Source: an uncultured Clostridia bacterium (lineage in GTDB: Bacteria > Bacillota > Clostridia > TANB77 > CAG-508). Taken from it: 37,441 nucleotides of DNA. Where the stretch lies: contig CANQHI010000001.1 of assembly GCA_947623725.1 (NCBI GenBank), positions 1-37,441 on the forward strand, in the 5' to 3' direction. The notes under the pieces were generated by a model. It made no database searches, was not told the DNA's origin, and saw only the letters and a list, made by a program, of their open reading frames with translations. The position numbers and the translations under genes were made by a program. How positions within the stretch are numbered: position 1 is the first letter of the stretch; the number at the start of each line of letters is the position of its first letter. Shown in pieces: positions 9,280 to 19,244 of the stretch.

Positions 9280-10111
9280 TTAATCTTAATAAATCATATA
9301 ATGTTTCTTTCATTAAATTTCTTTCCACAATTTTATCTATAAATCCATGTTCTAGCATGAATTCTGCAGTCTGGAACCCATCAGGAAGTTTTTCTCCTAT
9401 AGTTTGTTCTATTACTCTTTGTCCTGCAAAACCAATCATTGCTTTTGGTTCCGCTAAAATTATATCTCCAAGATTTGCAAAACTTGCTGTTACTCCTCCA
9501 TAAGTTGGATCTGTCAATACACTTATATATAAATTTCCGGCTTTATCAAGTTTAGTAAGTGCCTCAGTAACTTTTGCCATCTGCATAAGTGAGATTATTC
9601 CCTCTTGCATTCTTGCTCCGCCAGAGCAAGAAAATATTATTATTGGTAATTTAAGATTTATTGCTTTTTCTATAGAATATGTTATTTTTTCTCCAACAAC
9701 ACTTCCCATACTTCCCATAAAGAAATTACTATCCATAACACATAAAACAGTTTCTATTCCATTTATTTTGCATGTTCCACATTGTACTGCTTCGTCCATA
9801 TTTGTTTTTTCTCTAAATTTTTCTAGTTTTTCCTTATAATCTTGCATTTTCAATGGATTTACTGTATCAATATTTATATTAAACTTTTTAAAACTTCCTT
9901 CATCTGCTATGATTTCTATTCTACTCTTACAATTCATTCTAAAATAATGGCCACAAGTTGGACATATACCATTGTTAGCTTTTAAAACTTCTTTATAAAT
10001 TATTTCTTTACAGTGTTCACATTTAATCCACTTTCCCTCTGGTATATCAACTTTATTGTCTTTTTTTATTATTGATTTGTTATCTCTTTTCTTTATTTTA
10101 TCAACAATCAT
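9260..10111 (-). CDS. accD: Acetyl-CoA carboxylase carboxyltransferase subunit beta
   Basis: Zn ribbon CEHCKEIIYKEVLKANNGICPTCGHYFRM; SGGARMQEGIISLMQMAK; overlaps the accA start; start inferred at the ATG after TAGAGGTAGAT. Confidence 0.94.
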   Translation of the reverse strand: MIVDKIKKRDNKSIIKKDNKVDIPEGKWIKCEHCKEIIYKEVLKANNGICPTCGHYFRMNCKSRIEIIADEGSFKKFNINIDTVNPLKMQDYKEKLEKFREKTNMDEAVQCGTCKINGIETVLCVMDSNFFMGSMGSVVGEKITYSIEKAINLKLPIIIFSCSGGARMQEGIISLMQMAKVTEALTKLDKAGNLYISVLTDPTYGGVTASFANLGDIILAEPKAMIGFAGQRVIEQTIGEKLPDGFQTAEFMLEHGFIDKIVERNLMKETLYDLLRLNGYKKV

Positions 10112-10268
10112 ATCTACCTCTATCATATTTTTTTATAAACTTCAGCTTAGAATTTTATTTATTTTTTTATCAATTTTTTGAACTAACTTTTTTATTTATT
10201 AAATTAATTTTTTATATTAACTTTTTCTGCTTTATTTATTTCAATTTATTTTTTATATTAATTTATCC

Positions 10269-11609
10269 TTAGTTTCCCAACATTTTTTCAATAAATAAAG
10301 TGTCATAATTTTCTCTAATAAAGTCTAAGTTTGTAATAATATTTAATAAGAAATCAACATTTGTATCAATTCCTTCTATTACTAATTCTTCAAGAGCCCT
10401 CTTCATTTTTGCAATAGCTTCATTTCTATTATTTCCATGTGCAATTACTTTTGCAATCATTGAATCGTAATTAGGTGGTACTTCATATCCTTCATAAATC
10501 GCAGTATCTATTCTTATACCATTTCCTCCAGGCAAGTTTAAGCCTGTAATTTTTCCTGGACTTGGTCTAAAATGCTTTGAAGGATTCTCAGCATTTATTC
10601 TACATTCAATGGAATGTCCTTTAATATCTATTCTGTTTTGTCTATATCTTAATTTTTCTCCAACAGCTATTCTAATTTGTTCTTTTATTAAATCAATTCC
10701 TGTATTTTCTTCTGTTATTGGATGTTCTACTTGTATTCTTGTATTCATTTCCATAAAATAAAAATTTTTGTCTTTATCAACAAGGAATTCAACTGTTCCT
10801 GCATTTGTATAGTTTGCTGCCTTTGCTGCTCTTACTGCAGTTTCCCCTAATTTAACTCTTAATCTATTATCTATTACTGGTGAAGGTGTTTCTTCTAATA
10901 TCTTTTGATGATTTCTTTGAATTGTACAATCTCTTTCTCCTAAAGATACTACATTCCCATGTTCATCTGCTAATATCTGAACTTCTATATGTCTAGGATT
11001 TTGGATATATTTTTCTATATAAATTTCATCATCTGAAAATGATACCTTTGCTTCTTGTTTTACTACTTTATAGCTTTCTTGTAATTCTTCTTCGCTTTCT
11101 ACTACTCTAATGCCCTTTCCTCCACCTCCTGCAGATGCCTTAATCATTACTGGATAGCCAATCTTACTTGCTATTTTCTTTAATTCTTCATAATCTTTAA
11201 CACTTCCACTAGAGCCTGGTATTACAGGTATTCCTGCTTTTTTCATTGTTTCTTTTGCATTAGATTTATTTCCCATAGCTTCAATTACTTTATAAGATGG
11301 TCCAATAAATTTTATGTTAGATTCTTCACATATTTTAGCAAAATTACTATTTTCAGATAAAAATCCAAAACCTGGATGAATACTATCTGCACCAGTTATA
11401 TTTGCTGCTTCAATTATACTTTTTATATTCAAATAACTTTTACTAGATTCTGCAGGTCCTATACATATAGCTTCATCTGCAAGTCTTGTATGTAAAGAAT
11501 TTTTGTCTATATCAGAATATACTGCTACAGTTTTTATATTCATTTCTTTACATGCTCTAATAATTCTTACTGCAATCTCTCCTCGATTTGCAATTAGTAT
11601 TTTGTTCAT
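10269..11609 (-). CDS. accC: Acetyl-CoA carboxylase biotin carboxylase subunit
   Basis: MNKILIANRGEIAVRIIRACKEM, GGGGKGIRVV, EMNTRIQVEHPITEE. Confidence 0.97.
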   Translation of the reverse strand: MNKILIANRGEIAVRIIRACKEMNIKTVAVYSDIDKNSLHTRLADEAICIGPAESSKSYLNIKSIIEAANITGADSIHPGFGFLSENSNFAKICEESNIKFIGPSYKVIEAMGNKSNAKETMKKAGIPVIPGSSGSVKDYEELKKIASKIGYPVMIKASAGGGGKGIRVVESEEELQESYKVVKQEAKVSFSDDEIYIEKYIQNPRHIEVQILADEHGNVVSLGERDCTIQRNHQKILEETPSPVIDNRLRVKLGETAVRAAKAANYTNAGTVEFLVDKDKNFYFMEMNTRIQVEHPITEENTGIDLIKEQIRIAVGEKLRYRQNRIDIKGHSIECRINAENPSKHFRPSPGKITGLNLPGGNGIRIDTAIYEGYEVPPNYDSMIAKVIAHGNNRNEAIAKMKRALEELVIEGIDTNVDFLLNIITNLDFIRENYDTLFIEKMLGN

Positions 11610-11718
11610 TTTATTTATCCTTTCATAGGCTTTTATTTACTTTATAGATATAAATGATTAGTTATTCTGTAACTCCTGTAAAAGATAACTATATATGGTA
11701 AGTAACATTTTAATATAT

Positions 11719-11750
11719 AAAAAAATGCTATAAACTTATCGCATTTTTTT
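11719..11750 (-). terminator. Putative intrinsic terminator/attenuator between fabZ and accC
   Basis: Minus strand AAAAAAATGCGATAAGTTTATAGCATTTTTTTATA, immediately after the fabZ stop. Confidence 0.55.
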
Positions 11751-12172
11751 ATACTACTGCAAATGTAAGTTCACCTCTTGCAACCACTTTATCATTTACT
11801 GTTGCAATTGCTTCTCCAATTCCTATTGGTCCTTTTTGTTTAATTATTTTTACTTCAAGTTTTAATCTATCTCCAGGAACAACCATCTTTTTAAATTTCA
11901 TTTTATCAATTCCGCCAAATAAAGCATTTTTTCCTTTATTCTCTTCTACACTTAATATTGCAACTGCTCCTGTTTGAGCTAAGCTTTCAGTTATTAATAC
12001 TCCTGGCATAATTGGATTTCCCGGAAAATGTCCTTTAAAATACCATTCATTTATATCAACATTTTTATATGCAACCGCACTAACTCCGTGGAACATAAGT
12101 TTCTACTTCATCAATCATTAAGAATGGCTCTCTTTGTGGGATTATTTGTTTTATTTCTTCTTTATTTAGCAT
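11749..12172 (-). CDS. fabZ: 3-hydroxyacyl-[ACP] dehydratase FabZ, requires a +1 shift: join(12172..12089, 12087..11749)
   Basis: Frame 0 [28 protein letters not shown] then, after skipping C at 12088, [44 protein letters not shown]; gives a normal 140-aa FabZ; RBS AGAGGAAAAGCA before the upstream ATG. Confidence 0.92.
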
Positions 12173-12247
12173 TGCTTTTCCTCTCTTTTTATCAATAATT
12201 TTTTTAAGCTAAACAGTAATCATAATTCTTCTTAAATAACACAAATA

Positions 12248-12700
12248 TTATACTATTCTAAATAATGGCTTTCCATATTCAACAGGTTCTCCATCTTTTA
12301 CATAAATTTCTGCAACTTCACCATCAAATTCTGATTCTATTTCATTCATTAGTTTCATTGCTTCAATAATGCATAAAATATCACCTTTTTTTACTTGACT
12401 TCCAACTTCAACATAAGGTTCACTTGTTGGAGATGGCTTCAAATAAAATGTTCCAACCATTGGAGATTTAACAATGTTTCCTTCTTTTATTTCTTTTACT
12501 TCAGTATTAATTTCTTCGTTACTTTTCTCTCCACTTGAATCACTAGTTTCATTATTTTTTACATTTGTTATTTCTTTAATGATTGTATTGTCTTTTTTCT
12601 CCATTTTTATTTTTACACCATCTGGAAACTCAATATCTATTGAGCTTAATTTTGAATTTCCCATATCGTCCATTAATTGCTTAATTTTCTCGTATTCCAT
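12248..12700 (-). CDS. accB: Acetyl-CoA carboxylase biotin carboxyl carrier protein
   Basis: Biotinyl motif [20 protein letters not shown]. Confidence 0.95.
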   Translation of the reverse strand: MEYEKIKQLMDDMGNSKLSSIDIEFPDGVKIKMEKKDNTIIKEITNVKNNETSDSSGEKSNEEINTEVKEIKEGNIVKSPMVGTFYLKPSPTSEPYVEVGSQVKKGDILCIIEAMKLMNEIESEFDGEVAEIYVKDGEPVEYGKPLFRIV

Positions 12701-12815
12701 TTTTTCCTCCTTTTCGCAATTTAATATAATTTTTTAAACTTATGTATTTCAAATTTATAAATTTTATTTTTTTTGCTAACTACGATAATATCCTTACATT
12801 ATACTACTTTTAGGC

Positions 12816-14072
12816 TTAATTTTCAAATTTCTTTAAAATCAAACTTGCATTATGTCCACCAAATCCCAAAGAATTAGTCATTACATATTTCAATTCTTTC
12901 TTAATATTTTTATTAGGAACTACATTCAAATCACATTCTTCATCTTTTTCTTTATAATTTATTGTTGCTGGTACAAGTGATTTTTCAATAGCTTTTGCAC
13001 AAATTATTGTTTCTATGCCTCCAGCTGCTCCTAAAAGATGACCAGTGTTACTCTTAGTAGAACTTACTAAAAGTTCTTTCTTTATTTCTTCAGAATTTTC
13101 TTCTTTTTCTATTAAACTTTTGATTGCTTTTGTTTCTGTTGAATCATTTAATTTTGTAGATGTTCCATGTGCATTTATGTAATCAATATCTTTTATGCTT
13201 ATTTTACAATCATCTAAAGCTCTTTGCATTGCTCTTGTTGCCCCTTCTCCACTTGGGTCAGGTGCTGTAATATGATATGCGTCTGTAGTTGCTCCATAAC
13301 CAACAACTTCTGCATAAATTTTTGCATTTCTCTTTTTAGCATGTTCTAGTTCTTCTAATACAACAATTCCTGCTCCTTCACCTATAATAAAACCATTTCT
13401 TTCTTTATCAAAAGGTATTGAAGCTCTATTGGGATCTGTTGAACTTGATAGTGCTTTCATATTTTCAAATCCTGCAACACATGATTCACACACAGCTGCT
13501 TCAGTTCCTCCTGCAAATATTACATCTTCATATCCATATTTGATATTTCTATATGCTTCTCCTATTGCATTTGTTGATGAACTACAAGCTGTAACTATTG
13601 AAATAGATTCTCCTTTTAATTTTAATTCAATAGCAATATTTCCGGCTGGCATATTTGCGATTGACATTGGTATAAATAAAGGTGAAACCCTTTTGTTTCC
13701 TTTTTCTTTTAACACAAAACATTCATTTTGAAGTGTTATAACTCCACCAATTCCTGAACTTACGAAGATTCCTATTTTATTAAAATCAGTATTTTCTTCA
13801 GTAATTTTGCTATCTTTCATTGCCTCTTTTGCAGAAACTATTGCAAATTTTATAACTCTATCTAATTTCTTTATTTGCTTAGGCTCAAAATATTTTTCTT
13901 CATCAAAATTTTTTACTTCTGCCGCAAGTTTTGTTTTAAATTCTGTTGAATCAATTTGAGTTAATGGTGCTATTCCACATCTATTTTCTTCTATGCCTTT
14001 CCACATTTCTTCAACATTATTTCCTATTGGAGTAACTGCTCCCATTCCTGTAATTACAACTCTTCTTTCCAT
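12816..14072 (-). CDS. fabF: Beta-ketoacyl-ACP synthase II
   Basis: RRVVITGMGAVTPIGNN, SIVTACSSSTNAIGEA, INAHGTSTKLND, NTGHLLGAAGG. Confidence 0.96.
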   Translation of the reverse strand: MERRVVITGMGAVTPIGNNVEEMWKGIEENRCGIAPLTQIDSTEFKTKLAAEVKNFDEEKYFEPKQIKKLDRVIKFAIVSAKEAMKDSKITEENTDFNKIGIFVSSGIGGVITLQNECFVLKEKGNKRVSPLFIPMSIANMPAGNIAIELKLKGESISIVTACSSSTNAIGEAYRNIKYGYEDVIFAGGTEAAVCESCVAGFENMKALSSSTDPNRASIPFDKERNGFIIGEGAGIVVLEELEHAKKRNAKIYAEVVGYGATTDAYHITAPDPSGEGATRAMQRALDDCKISIKDIDYINAHGTSTKLNDSTETKAIKSLIEKEENSEEIKKELLVSSTKSNTGHLLGAAGGIETIICAKAIEKSLVPATINYKEKDEECDLNVVPNKNIKKELKYVMTNSLGFGGHNASLILKKFEN

Positions 14073-14099
14073 TTTTATTTATTCCAACTTTCTCCTTTC

Positions 14100-14834
14100 C
14101 TACATTACCATTCCGCCATCTACATTTATTACTTGCCCAGTTATATATGAACTATCTTCTGATGCAAGGAATTTAACTGTATTTGCAACATCTTCTGGTG
14201 TACCAAATCTATTTAATGGTATATTGTTTAAGATTTGTTCTTTTACTTCATCTTTTAAAACTTTTGTCATATCTGTCGTAATAAATCCTGGTGCTATTGC
14301 ATTTACTAAAATATTTCTACTTGCAAGTTCTTTTGCTAAACTTTTTGTAAATCCAATTATTCCTGCTTTTGATGCAGCATAATTAGATTGACCTGCATTA
14401 CCTGATAAACCAACTACTGATGATATATTTATAATTCTTCCTTTTCTTGCTTTTATCATGTAATTAACTACATTTTTAGTAACATTAAAAGTTCCAATTA
14501 AATTGGTATCTATTACTTTTTCAAAATCTTCTTTTTTCATTCTCATTAATAACATATCATTTGTTATACCGGCATTATTAACTAATACATCAATTTGACC
14601 AAATTTACTAATAATCTCTTTCACAAATCTTTCACAATCATCATAATTTGATACATCTCCTTGTACTGGAAAAATATGAACACCAATGCTTTCAATTTCT
14701 TTTTTTGTATTTAAAAGCTCTTCGTTTTCACTTCTATAATTTAGTGCAATATCATATCCATCTCTTGCAAGTGTAAGAGCTATTTGCTTTCCTATTCCTC
14801 TTGTTGCTCCAGTAATTAAAGCTACTTTACTCAT
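14100..14834 (-). CDS. fabG: 3-oxoacyl-[ACP] reductase
   Basis: ALITGATRGIGKQIAL, NNAGITNDMLLMRM, YAASKAGIIGFTKSLAKE, ITGQVINVDGGMVM. Confidence 0.96.
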   Translation of the reverse strand: MSKVALITGATRGIGKQIALTLARDGYDIALNYRSENEELLNTKKEIESIGVHIFPVQGDVSNYDDCERFVKEIISKFGQIDVLVNNAGITNDMLLMRMKKEDFEKVIDTNLIGTFNVTKNVVNYMIKARKGRIINISSVVGLSGNAGQSNYAASKAGIIGFTKSLAKELASRNILVNAIAPGFITTDMTKVLKDEVKEQILNNIPLNRFGTPEDVANTVKFLASEDSSYITGQVINVDGGMVM

Positions 14835-14903
14835 TTTTCTTATCCTTTCTTTATACTAGTTATTCTTTCTATGTATCAATTTAAAGCTAACTATACTTCC
14901 TAA

Positions 14904-15839
14904 TTAACTTTTTAAATTTTCAACTACACTTTCATAAGTTTCTACATTATTTATATTAAAAATATTAACTTCTTTTTCTGTTCCTAATCTTTTAACAAAA
15001 CCTGATAAGTTCTTCTTAGGACCAATTTCAATAAATGTGTCAATTCCATAATCAATCATTGTTTCAAGGCTTTTCTTAAATTTTACAGGACTTATTATAT
15101 GTTTTGCTAAAATATCTTTTACATTGTCACCATCTTTATAAATTTCTCCATCAATGTTTTTTACAACTGGTGTTTCAAATTTATTTATATTTACATTTTC
15201 TAATTCTTTTCTTAATGCATTTGAAGCTTGTATAAGTTTTTCTGTATGAAATGGTGCTGATGTGTTTAACCTTATTACCTTTCTAACTCCCATTTCTTTG
15301 GCAATAGATTCTGCTTGTTCTATAGCTTTCTTCTCCCCAGAAATTACAGTATTACCTGTAGTATTAAAATTAACTGGAACTACAAATCCATCAGTTACTT
15401 TTTTGCAAATATCTACTACTGTTTCTTCCGTTGTTCCTAAAATTGATGTCATTGCCCAATCGCCTTTAGGAGCAAGATTTTGCATATATTCTCCTCTTTT
15501 TTGCACAAGCTTTATTCCAGCTTCATAATCTAATGCTTTACTATAAATTAAACTTGTATATTCACCTAAACTTAGACCACAAGACATTTCTGCTTTTATA
15601 TTCTTTTCTTTCAATAATTCTAAGATTGCTAAGCTCATAGTTAAAATGCAAATTTGTGTATATTTAGTTTGATTTAGAACTTCTTCTGGTCCTTCAAAAC
15701 TTATTTCAGCTACATTAATTCCTGTTAATTCTTGAACTTTATCATATACTTTTTTTACTGCACTAAATTTTTCATATAAATCTTTACCCATTCCAACATT
15801 TTGAGAACCTTGACCTGGAAATAAAAATCCTATTTTCAT
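14904..15839 (-). CDS. fabD: Malonyl-CoA:ACP transacylase
   Basis: GFLFPGQGSQNVGMGKDLYE, GLSLGEYTSL, QKRGEYMQ. Confidence 0.95.
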   Translation of the reverse strand: MKIGFLFPGQGSQNVGMGKDLYEKFSAVKKVYDKVQELTGINVAEISFEGPEEVLNQTKYTQICILTMSLAILELLKEKNIKAEMSCGLSLGEYTSLIYSKALDYEAGIKLVQKRGEYMQNLAPKGDWAMTSILGTTEETVVDICKKVTDGFVVPVNFNTTGNTVISGEKKAIEQAESIAKEMGVRKVIRLNTSAPFHTEKLIQASNALRKELENVNINKFETPVVKNIDGEIYKDGDNVKDILAKHIISPVKFKKSLETMIDYGIDTFIEIGPKKNLSGFVKRLGTEKEVNIFNINNVETYESVVENLKS

Positions 15840-15940
15840 TTTTTATTTAATATTCCTTCCTACATCTTTATTCTTTGCCTCAAATAATGCTACTCTTATA
15901 TTTTTTAAAATTATATTATTAATTAATGCTACCTTTAAAA

Positions 15941-16531
15941 TTACAATACATTTTCTCTATTTAAAAATCTTTCAAATCTATTGCAAAACTCAGATATTAT
16001 CAAATCATTATCTATTTTTATTTTGTATTCTTTAGAAATTGAAGTTGCAGAATATTTTATATCTTCTTCAAAGTCTTTTTTCGTAATATTTATGCCTACT
16101 CCAATAACTAATATCTTTACATTTTCTCCGCTTAGCTTAGTCTCAGTTAATATTCCGCCCACCTTTCTTTTATTAATGATCAAATCATTAGGTGGCTTAA
16201 TTTCTATTTCTACTTTATAGAAATCATGAAATATGTCAACAAATATTTTTGCAATTTCTTTAGTTACATTTTTTAATTTATCAGCATTGCAATCTGGAAA
16301 AAGCACAATAGAAAAAGCAATATTCCCTTTTTGAGAAGTATACCAATTTCTACCGTGGGTTCCAACACCTGCTGTTTGCACATCTGCTAAAATAATAGTT
16401 CCGTTTTTTAATTCTTTATGGCCTTCAATTCTTCTCCAAACTTCTTTTTGAGTCGAATCTATTTCATCATAATAATAAATTTCTTTTCCAATAACCTTTG
16501 AAACTAATCCGTCTAATTCTATTTTTTTCAA
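15941..16531 (-). CDS. birA: Biotin--[acetyl-CoA-carboxylase] ligase, short monofunctional form without HTH
   Basis: DSTQKEV, QTAGVGTHGRNWYTSQKGNIAFSIVL, KPPNDLIINKRKVGGIL, IGVGINI. Confidence 0.88.
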   Translation of the reverse strand: MKKIELDGLVSKVIGKEIYYYDEIDSTQKEVWRRIEGHKELKNGTIILADVQTAGVGTHGRNWYTSQKGNIAFSIVLFPDCNADKLKNVTKEIAKIFVDIFHDFYKVEIEIKPPNDLIINKRKVGGILTETKLSGENVKILVIGVGINITKKDFEEDIKYSATSISKEYKIKIDNDLIISEFCNRFERFLNRENVL

Positions 16532-16559
16532 GACATTCTCCTCTTATAATAGTTAATTT

Positions 16560-18266
16560 TTACATTACTGTTTTTATTTCTTCTTGTCTTTTTATTTTTG
16601 AAGTAGTAGTTTTAATTAAAGGAGTTTCTGTAATCATAATCTTTCTAATTGCTTTATATTGAGGCATTTCTTTATTAATTTCTTTTATCTTTGCATTTAA
16701 TGCATTAAAAATTTCTTCATCTGTCTTAATTTTATATGCCTCCATCATTATCTTTCTGTCAAAAACTATTTTTACACAAATTCTAATATCATCTTCTGAA
16801 TTTTTATTTGGCACACCATAGATAAATGATTCTTTAATTCCTTCTATTCTATTTACTAGATTTTCCATTTCCTCCGGAAAAATGTTTTTACCATTTTTTA
16901 AAACAATTACGCTTTTCTTTCTTCCGCAAATGAAAATATAACCATCTTCATCTATTTTAGCTAAGTCCCCTGTATGAAACCATCCATCTACAATAGCTTT
17001 TTGAGTTTCTTCTTCATTTTCAAAATACTCTAGCATAATATTAGGACCTTTTACTACTAGCTCTCCTATTCCTTCTTCATTAACATCTTCTAACCTAGCT
17101 TTAATATGAGGAAGTGCTTTTCCTATTGAACCCAATCTATGATTTTCATCTGTTTCAACTCCAATAACAGGCGAAGTCTCAGTAAGTCCATATCCTTGAA
17201 GTAAATTAAATCCTAAATCTCTATATCCATTTTGAACACTTGGATCTAATGCAGCAGCTCCACTAATTAATATTCTAATATGTCCACCAAATGCCTTATG
17301 TATATCTTTAAAAATTTTCTGCTTTTCTTCCATAGATTTGTCTTTATTTTTTTCTATTAACTCTTCTATTGCTTCTTTTTTTCCTTCTTTTTTTAATGTT
17401 TTCATTAGATTTTTATAAATGCCTTCATAAATTGCTGGAACAGATGTCATAAATGTAATTTTATATTCATTTAAGTTATCTACAATATGCCTAATTCCAT
17501 CACAGAAAGATGTTTGGCAACCGCTATATAGTGAAAATAAAAATCCTACTGTGCACTCAAATACATGATGTAATGGCAAAAATGATAACATTCTATCTTC
17601 TGAATTTACATCTAATGCTGATGCTATATCCATTAAGTTACTACATAGATTTTTGTGTGAAAGTGCTACAACTTTTGATTTTGATGTTGTTCCTGATGTA
17701 AATAACATAATATTCATTTTATTTGGACTAATCTTGGCATCTAAAAATTTTCTATCTCCTTCTTTTATAAGTTTACTTCCTTTTTTTATTAATTCTCTTT
17801 CTGAATAAACCCCTTCTTTATTAACTTCTTCATCCATAGAAATTAATCTTTTTAAGTTTCCCGTTCCAACTGCAACTATTCTTTTTAAAGTTGCTTCATA
17901 TTGTTTTGAATAAAAAATTGCTTCAATTTCTGATCTTTCTATAAGGCTTTTTAGCTCATTTTCTGGTAATGCTTTGTCTAATGGAACAACTATACCTGTA
18001 CCACAAACTACTGATAAATAAGCAATTTCCCATTCATATCTATTTTCACCTATAACACCTATTCTTTTACCTTTAAGTCCCATATTAATTAATGCTGTTC
18101 CTAAACTGTCAACCATTTCTTTAACTTCTTTATGTGTTATTATTTTATATTTTTTATTTTCATCATCTATTTCTGATATTCTAATTTTATATGCTGGTTT
18201 ATTACCATATAAATTACTTGTCTTTTCTAACATATCTTTTAAATCTGTTATTTTTAAATTTTCCAT
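16560..18266 (-). CDS. AMP-dependent synthetase/ligase, long-chain acyl-CoA (or acyl-ACP) synthetase-like
   Basis: MLFTSGTTSKSKVVALSHKN, YGLTETSPVIG, GWFHTGDLAKIDEDGYIFICGRKK; start at ATG behind GTGAGGG. Confidence 0.88.
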   Translation of the reverse strand: MENLKITDLKDMLEKTSNLYGNKPAYKIRISEIDDENKKYKIITHKEVKEMVDSLGTALINMGLKGKRIGVIGENRYEWEIAYLSVVCGTGIVVPLDKALPENELKSLIERSEIEAIFYSKQYEATLKRIVAVGTGNLKRLISMDEEVNKEGVYSERELIKKGSKLIKEGDRKFLDAKISPNKMNIMLFTSGTTSKSKVVALSHKNLCSNLMDIASALDVNSEDRMLSFLPLHHVFECTVGFLFSLYSGCQTSFCDGIRHIVDNLNEYKITFMTSVPAIYEGIYKNLMKTLKKEGKKEAIEELIEKNKDKSMEEKQKIFKDIHKAFGGHIRILISGAAALDPSVQNGYRDLGFNLLQGYGLTETSPVIGVETDENHRLGSIGKALPHIKARLEDVNEEGIGELVVKGPNIMLEYFENEEETQKAIVDGWFHTGDLAKIDEDGYIFICGRKKSVIVLKNGKNIFPEEMENLVNRIEGIKESFIYGVPNKNSEDDIRICVKIVFDRKIMMEAYKIKTDEEIFNALNAKIKEINKEMPQYKAIRKIMITETPLIKTTTSKIKRQEEIKTVM

Positions 18267-18437
18267 ATTACCCTCACATTTTATTTTCATAAGTTTTATA
18301 TTGCTTTTAATTTTTTTATATTGTATCATAAATTATATAACTTTTCATCAATTTTATAAATGGACTGATAAGTCGGTATAAAAATTTTAACTTCATTCAT
18401 TTATTTTATAATTTATATTAGTAGAAGGTGTTTATAT

Positions 18438-19190
18438 ATGGTATTAATTGATAATAATGGAAATTTAATAGACGAGAAAAATATTTCTTTTAATAATATT
18501 AACTACATTAATTTTGATAATAAATATAATAAAGACAATCCAGCCTTAAAAATTAGTTTTAATAAAAACACTGAGAGCAATGTAGAATATATAAAAAAAT
18601 TAATTCAATTACAAGAAAATAATGTTCACTTCTTAACTAATTTCAATGATGTAAATATTAAATATATTTTAGAAAATGCTAATGATGAAATAATAAATGC
18701 TATAAAAGCTATGCATATATCTAACATAAAAGAAAAATATACATTTATTTATGATAGCATATTTCATGATTTAGATATACTATGGAATTCTGCTAATCCT
18801 TGCAAATTCTGTAATAATGTATGTATAGCTTCAAAAAATAAAAAAGCTGCTCATGATGAAAATGGATGTTGTTATTCATTTGATTATTCTAAAAATCTTT
18901 TTAAATTTATTGATAATGTTAAATTGTGCAAATATCTTGGAAAAGATAAAAAATGCACTACTCAAAATATCTCTTGCAAATTATTTGTATGTAATTATCT
19001 TAAAAAAAATAATATTTTTCAAATAAATATGAAAGACAATTTACTTATTCAATCTTTCTTTAATAAAAAACAGCATTTAATTTTAAAATATAACTTTTTT
19101 AGATCTAAAGAAGAAATTATTGCTAAATTACTTGAAAAAAATAGAACTCCATTTTTTACATATTACATTAATAGTAATTATAGAATTTAA
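18438..19190 (+). CDS. Cys-rich protein of unknown function
   Basis: 250-aa ORF; central CKFCNNVC...GCC...LCKYLGKDKKCTTQNISCKLFVC cysteine cluster. Confidence 0.65.
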   Translation: MVLIDNNGNLIDEKNISFNNINYINFDNKYNKDNPALKISFNKNTESNVEYIKKLIQLQENNVHFLTNFNDVNIKYILENANDEIINAIKAMHISNIKEKYTFIYDSIFHDLDILWNSANPCKFCNNVCIASKNKKAAHDENGCCYSFDYSKNLFKFIDNVKLCKYLGKDKKCTTQNISCKLFVCNYLKKNNIFQINMKDNLLIQSFFNKKQHLILKYNFFRSKEEIIAKLLEKNRTPFFTYYINSNYRI

Positions 19191-19226
19191 AATATTGAAT
19201 AAGTAATAGCTTATTCAATATTCTTT
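19191..19226. terminator. Hairpin terminator between convergent genes
   Basis: AATATTGAATAAG-taatag-CTTATTCAATATT perfect 13-bp stem. Confidence 0.7.
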
Positions 19227-19244
19227 ATAATATTCAATTTCATA

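Noticed and set aside
11749-12096. 115-aa ORF starting MFHGVSAV as a complete FabZ
   Set aside because: No RBS, lacks the conserved FabZ N-terminus, and that N-terminus is encoded in the adjacent frame.
16350-16362. CCACGG also occurs in birA
   Set aside because: There it is read ACC CAC GGT (Thr-His-Gly) in frame, so CGG is not a codon and no shift is needed; it does not count for or against the CCA CGG model.
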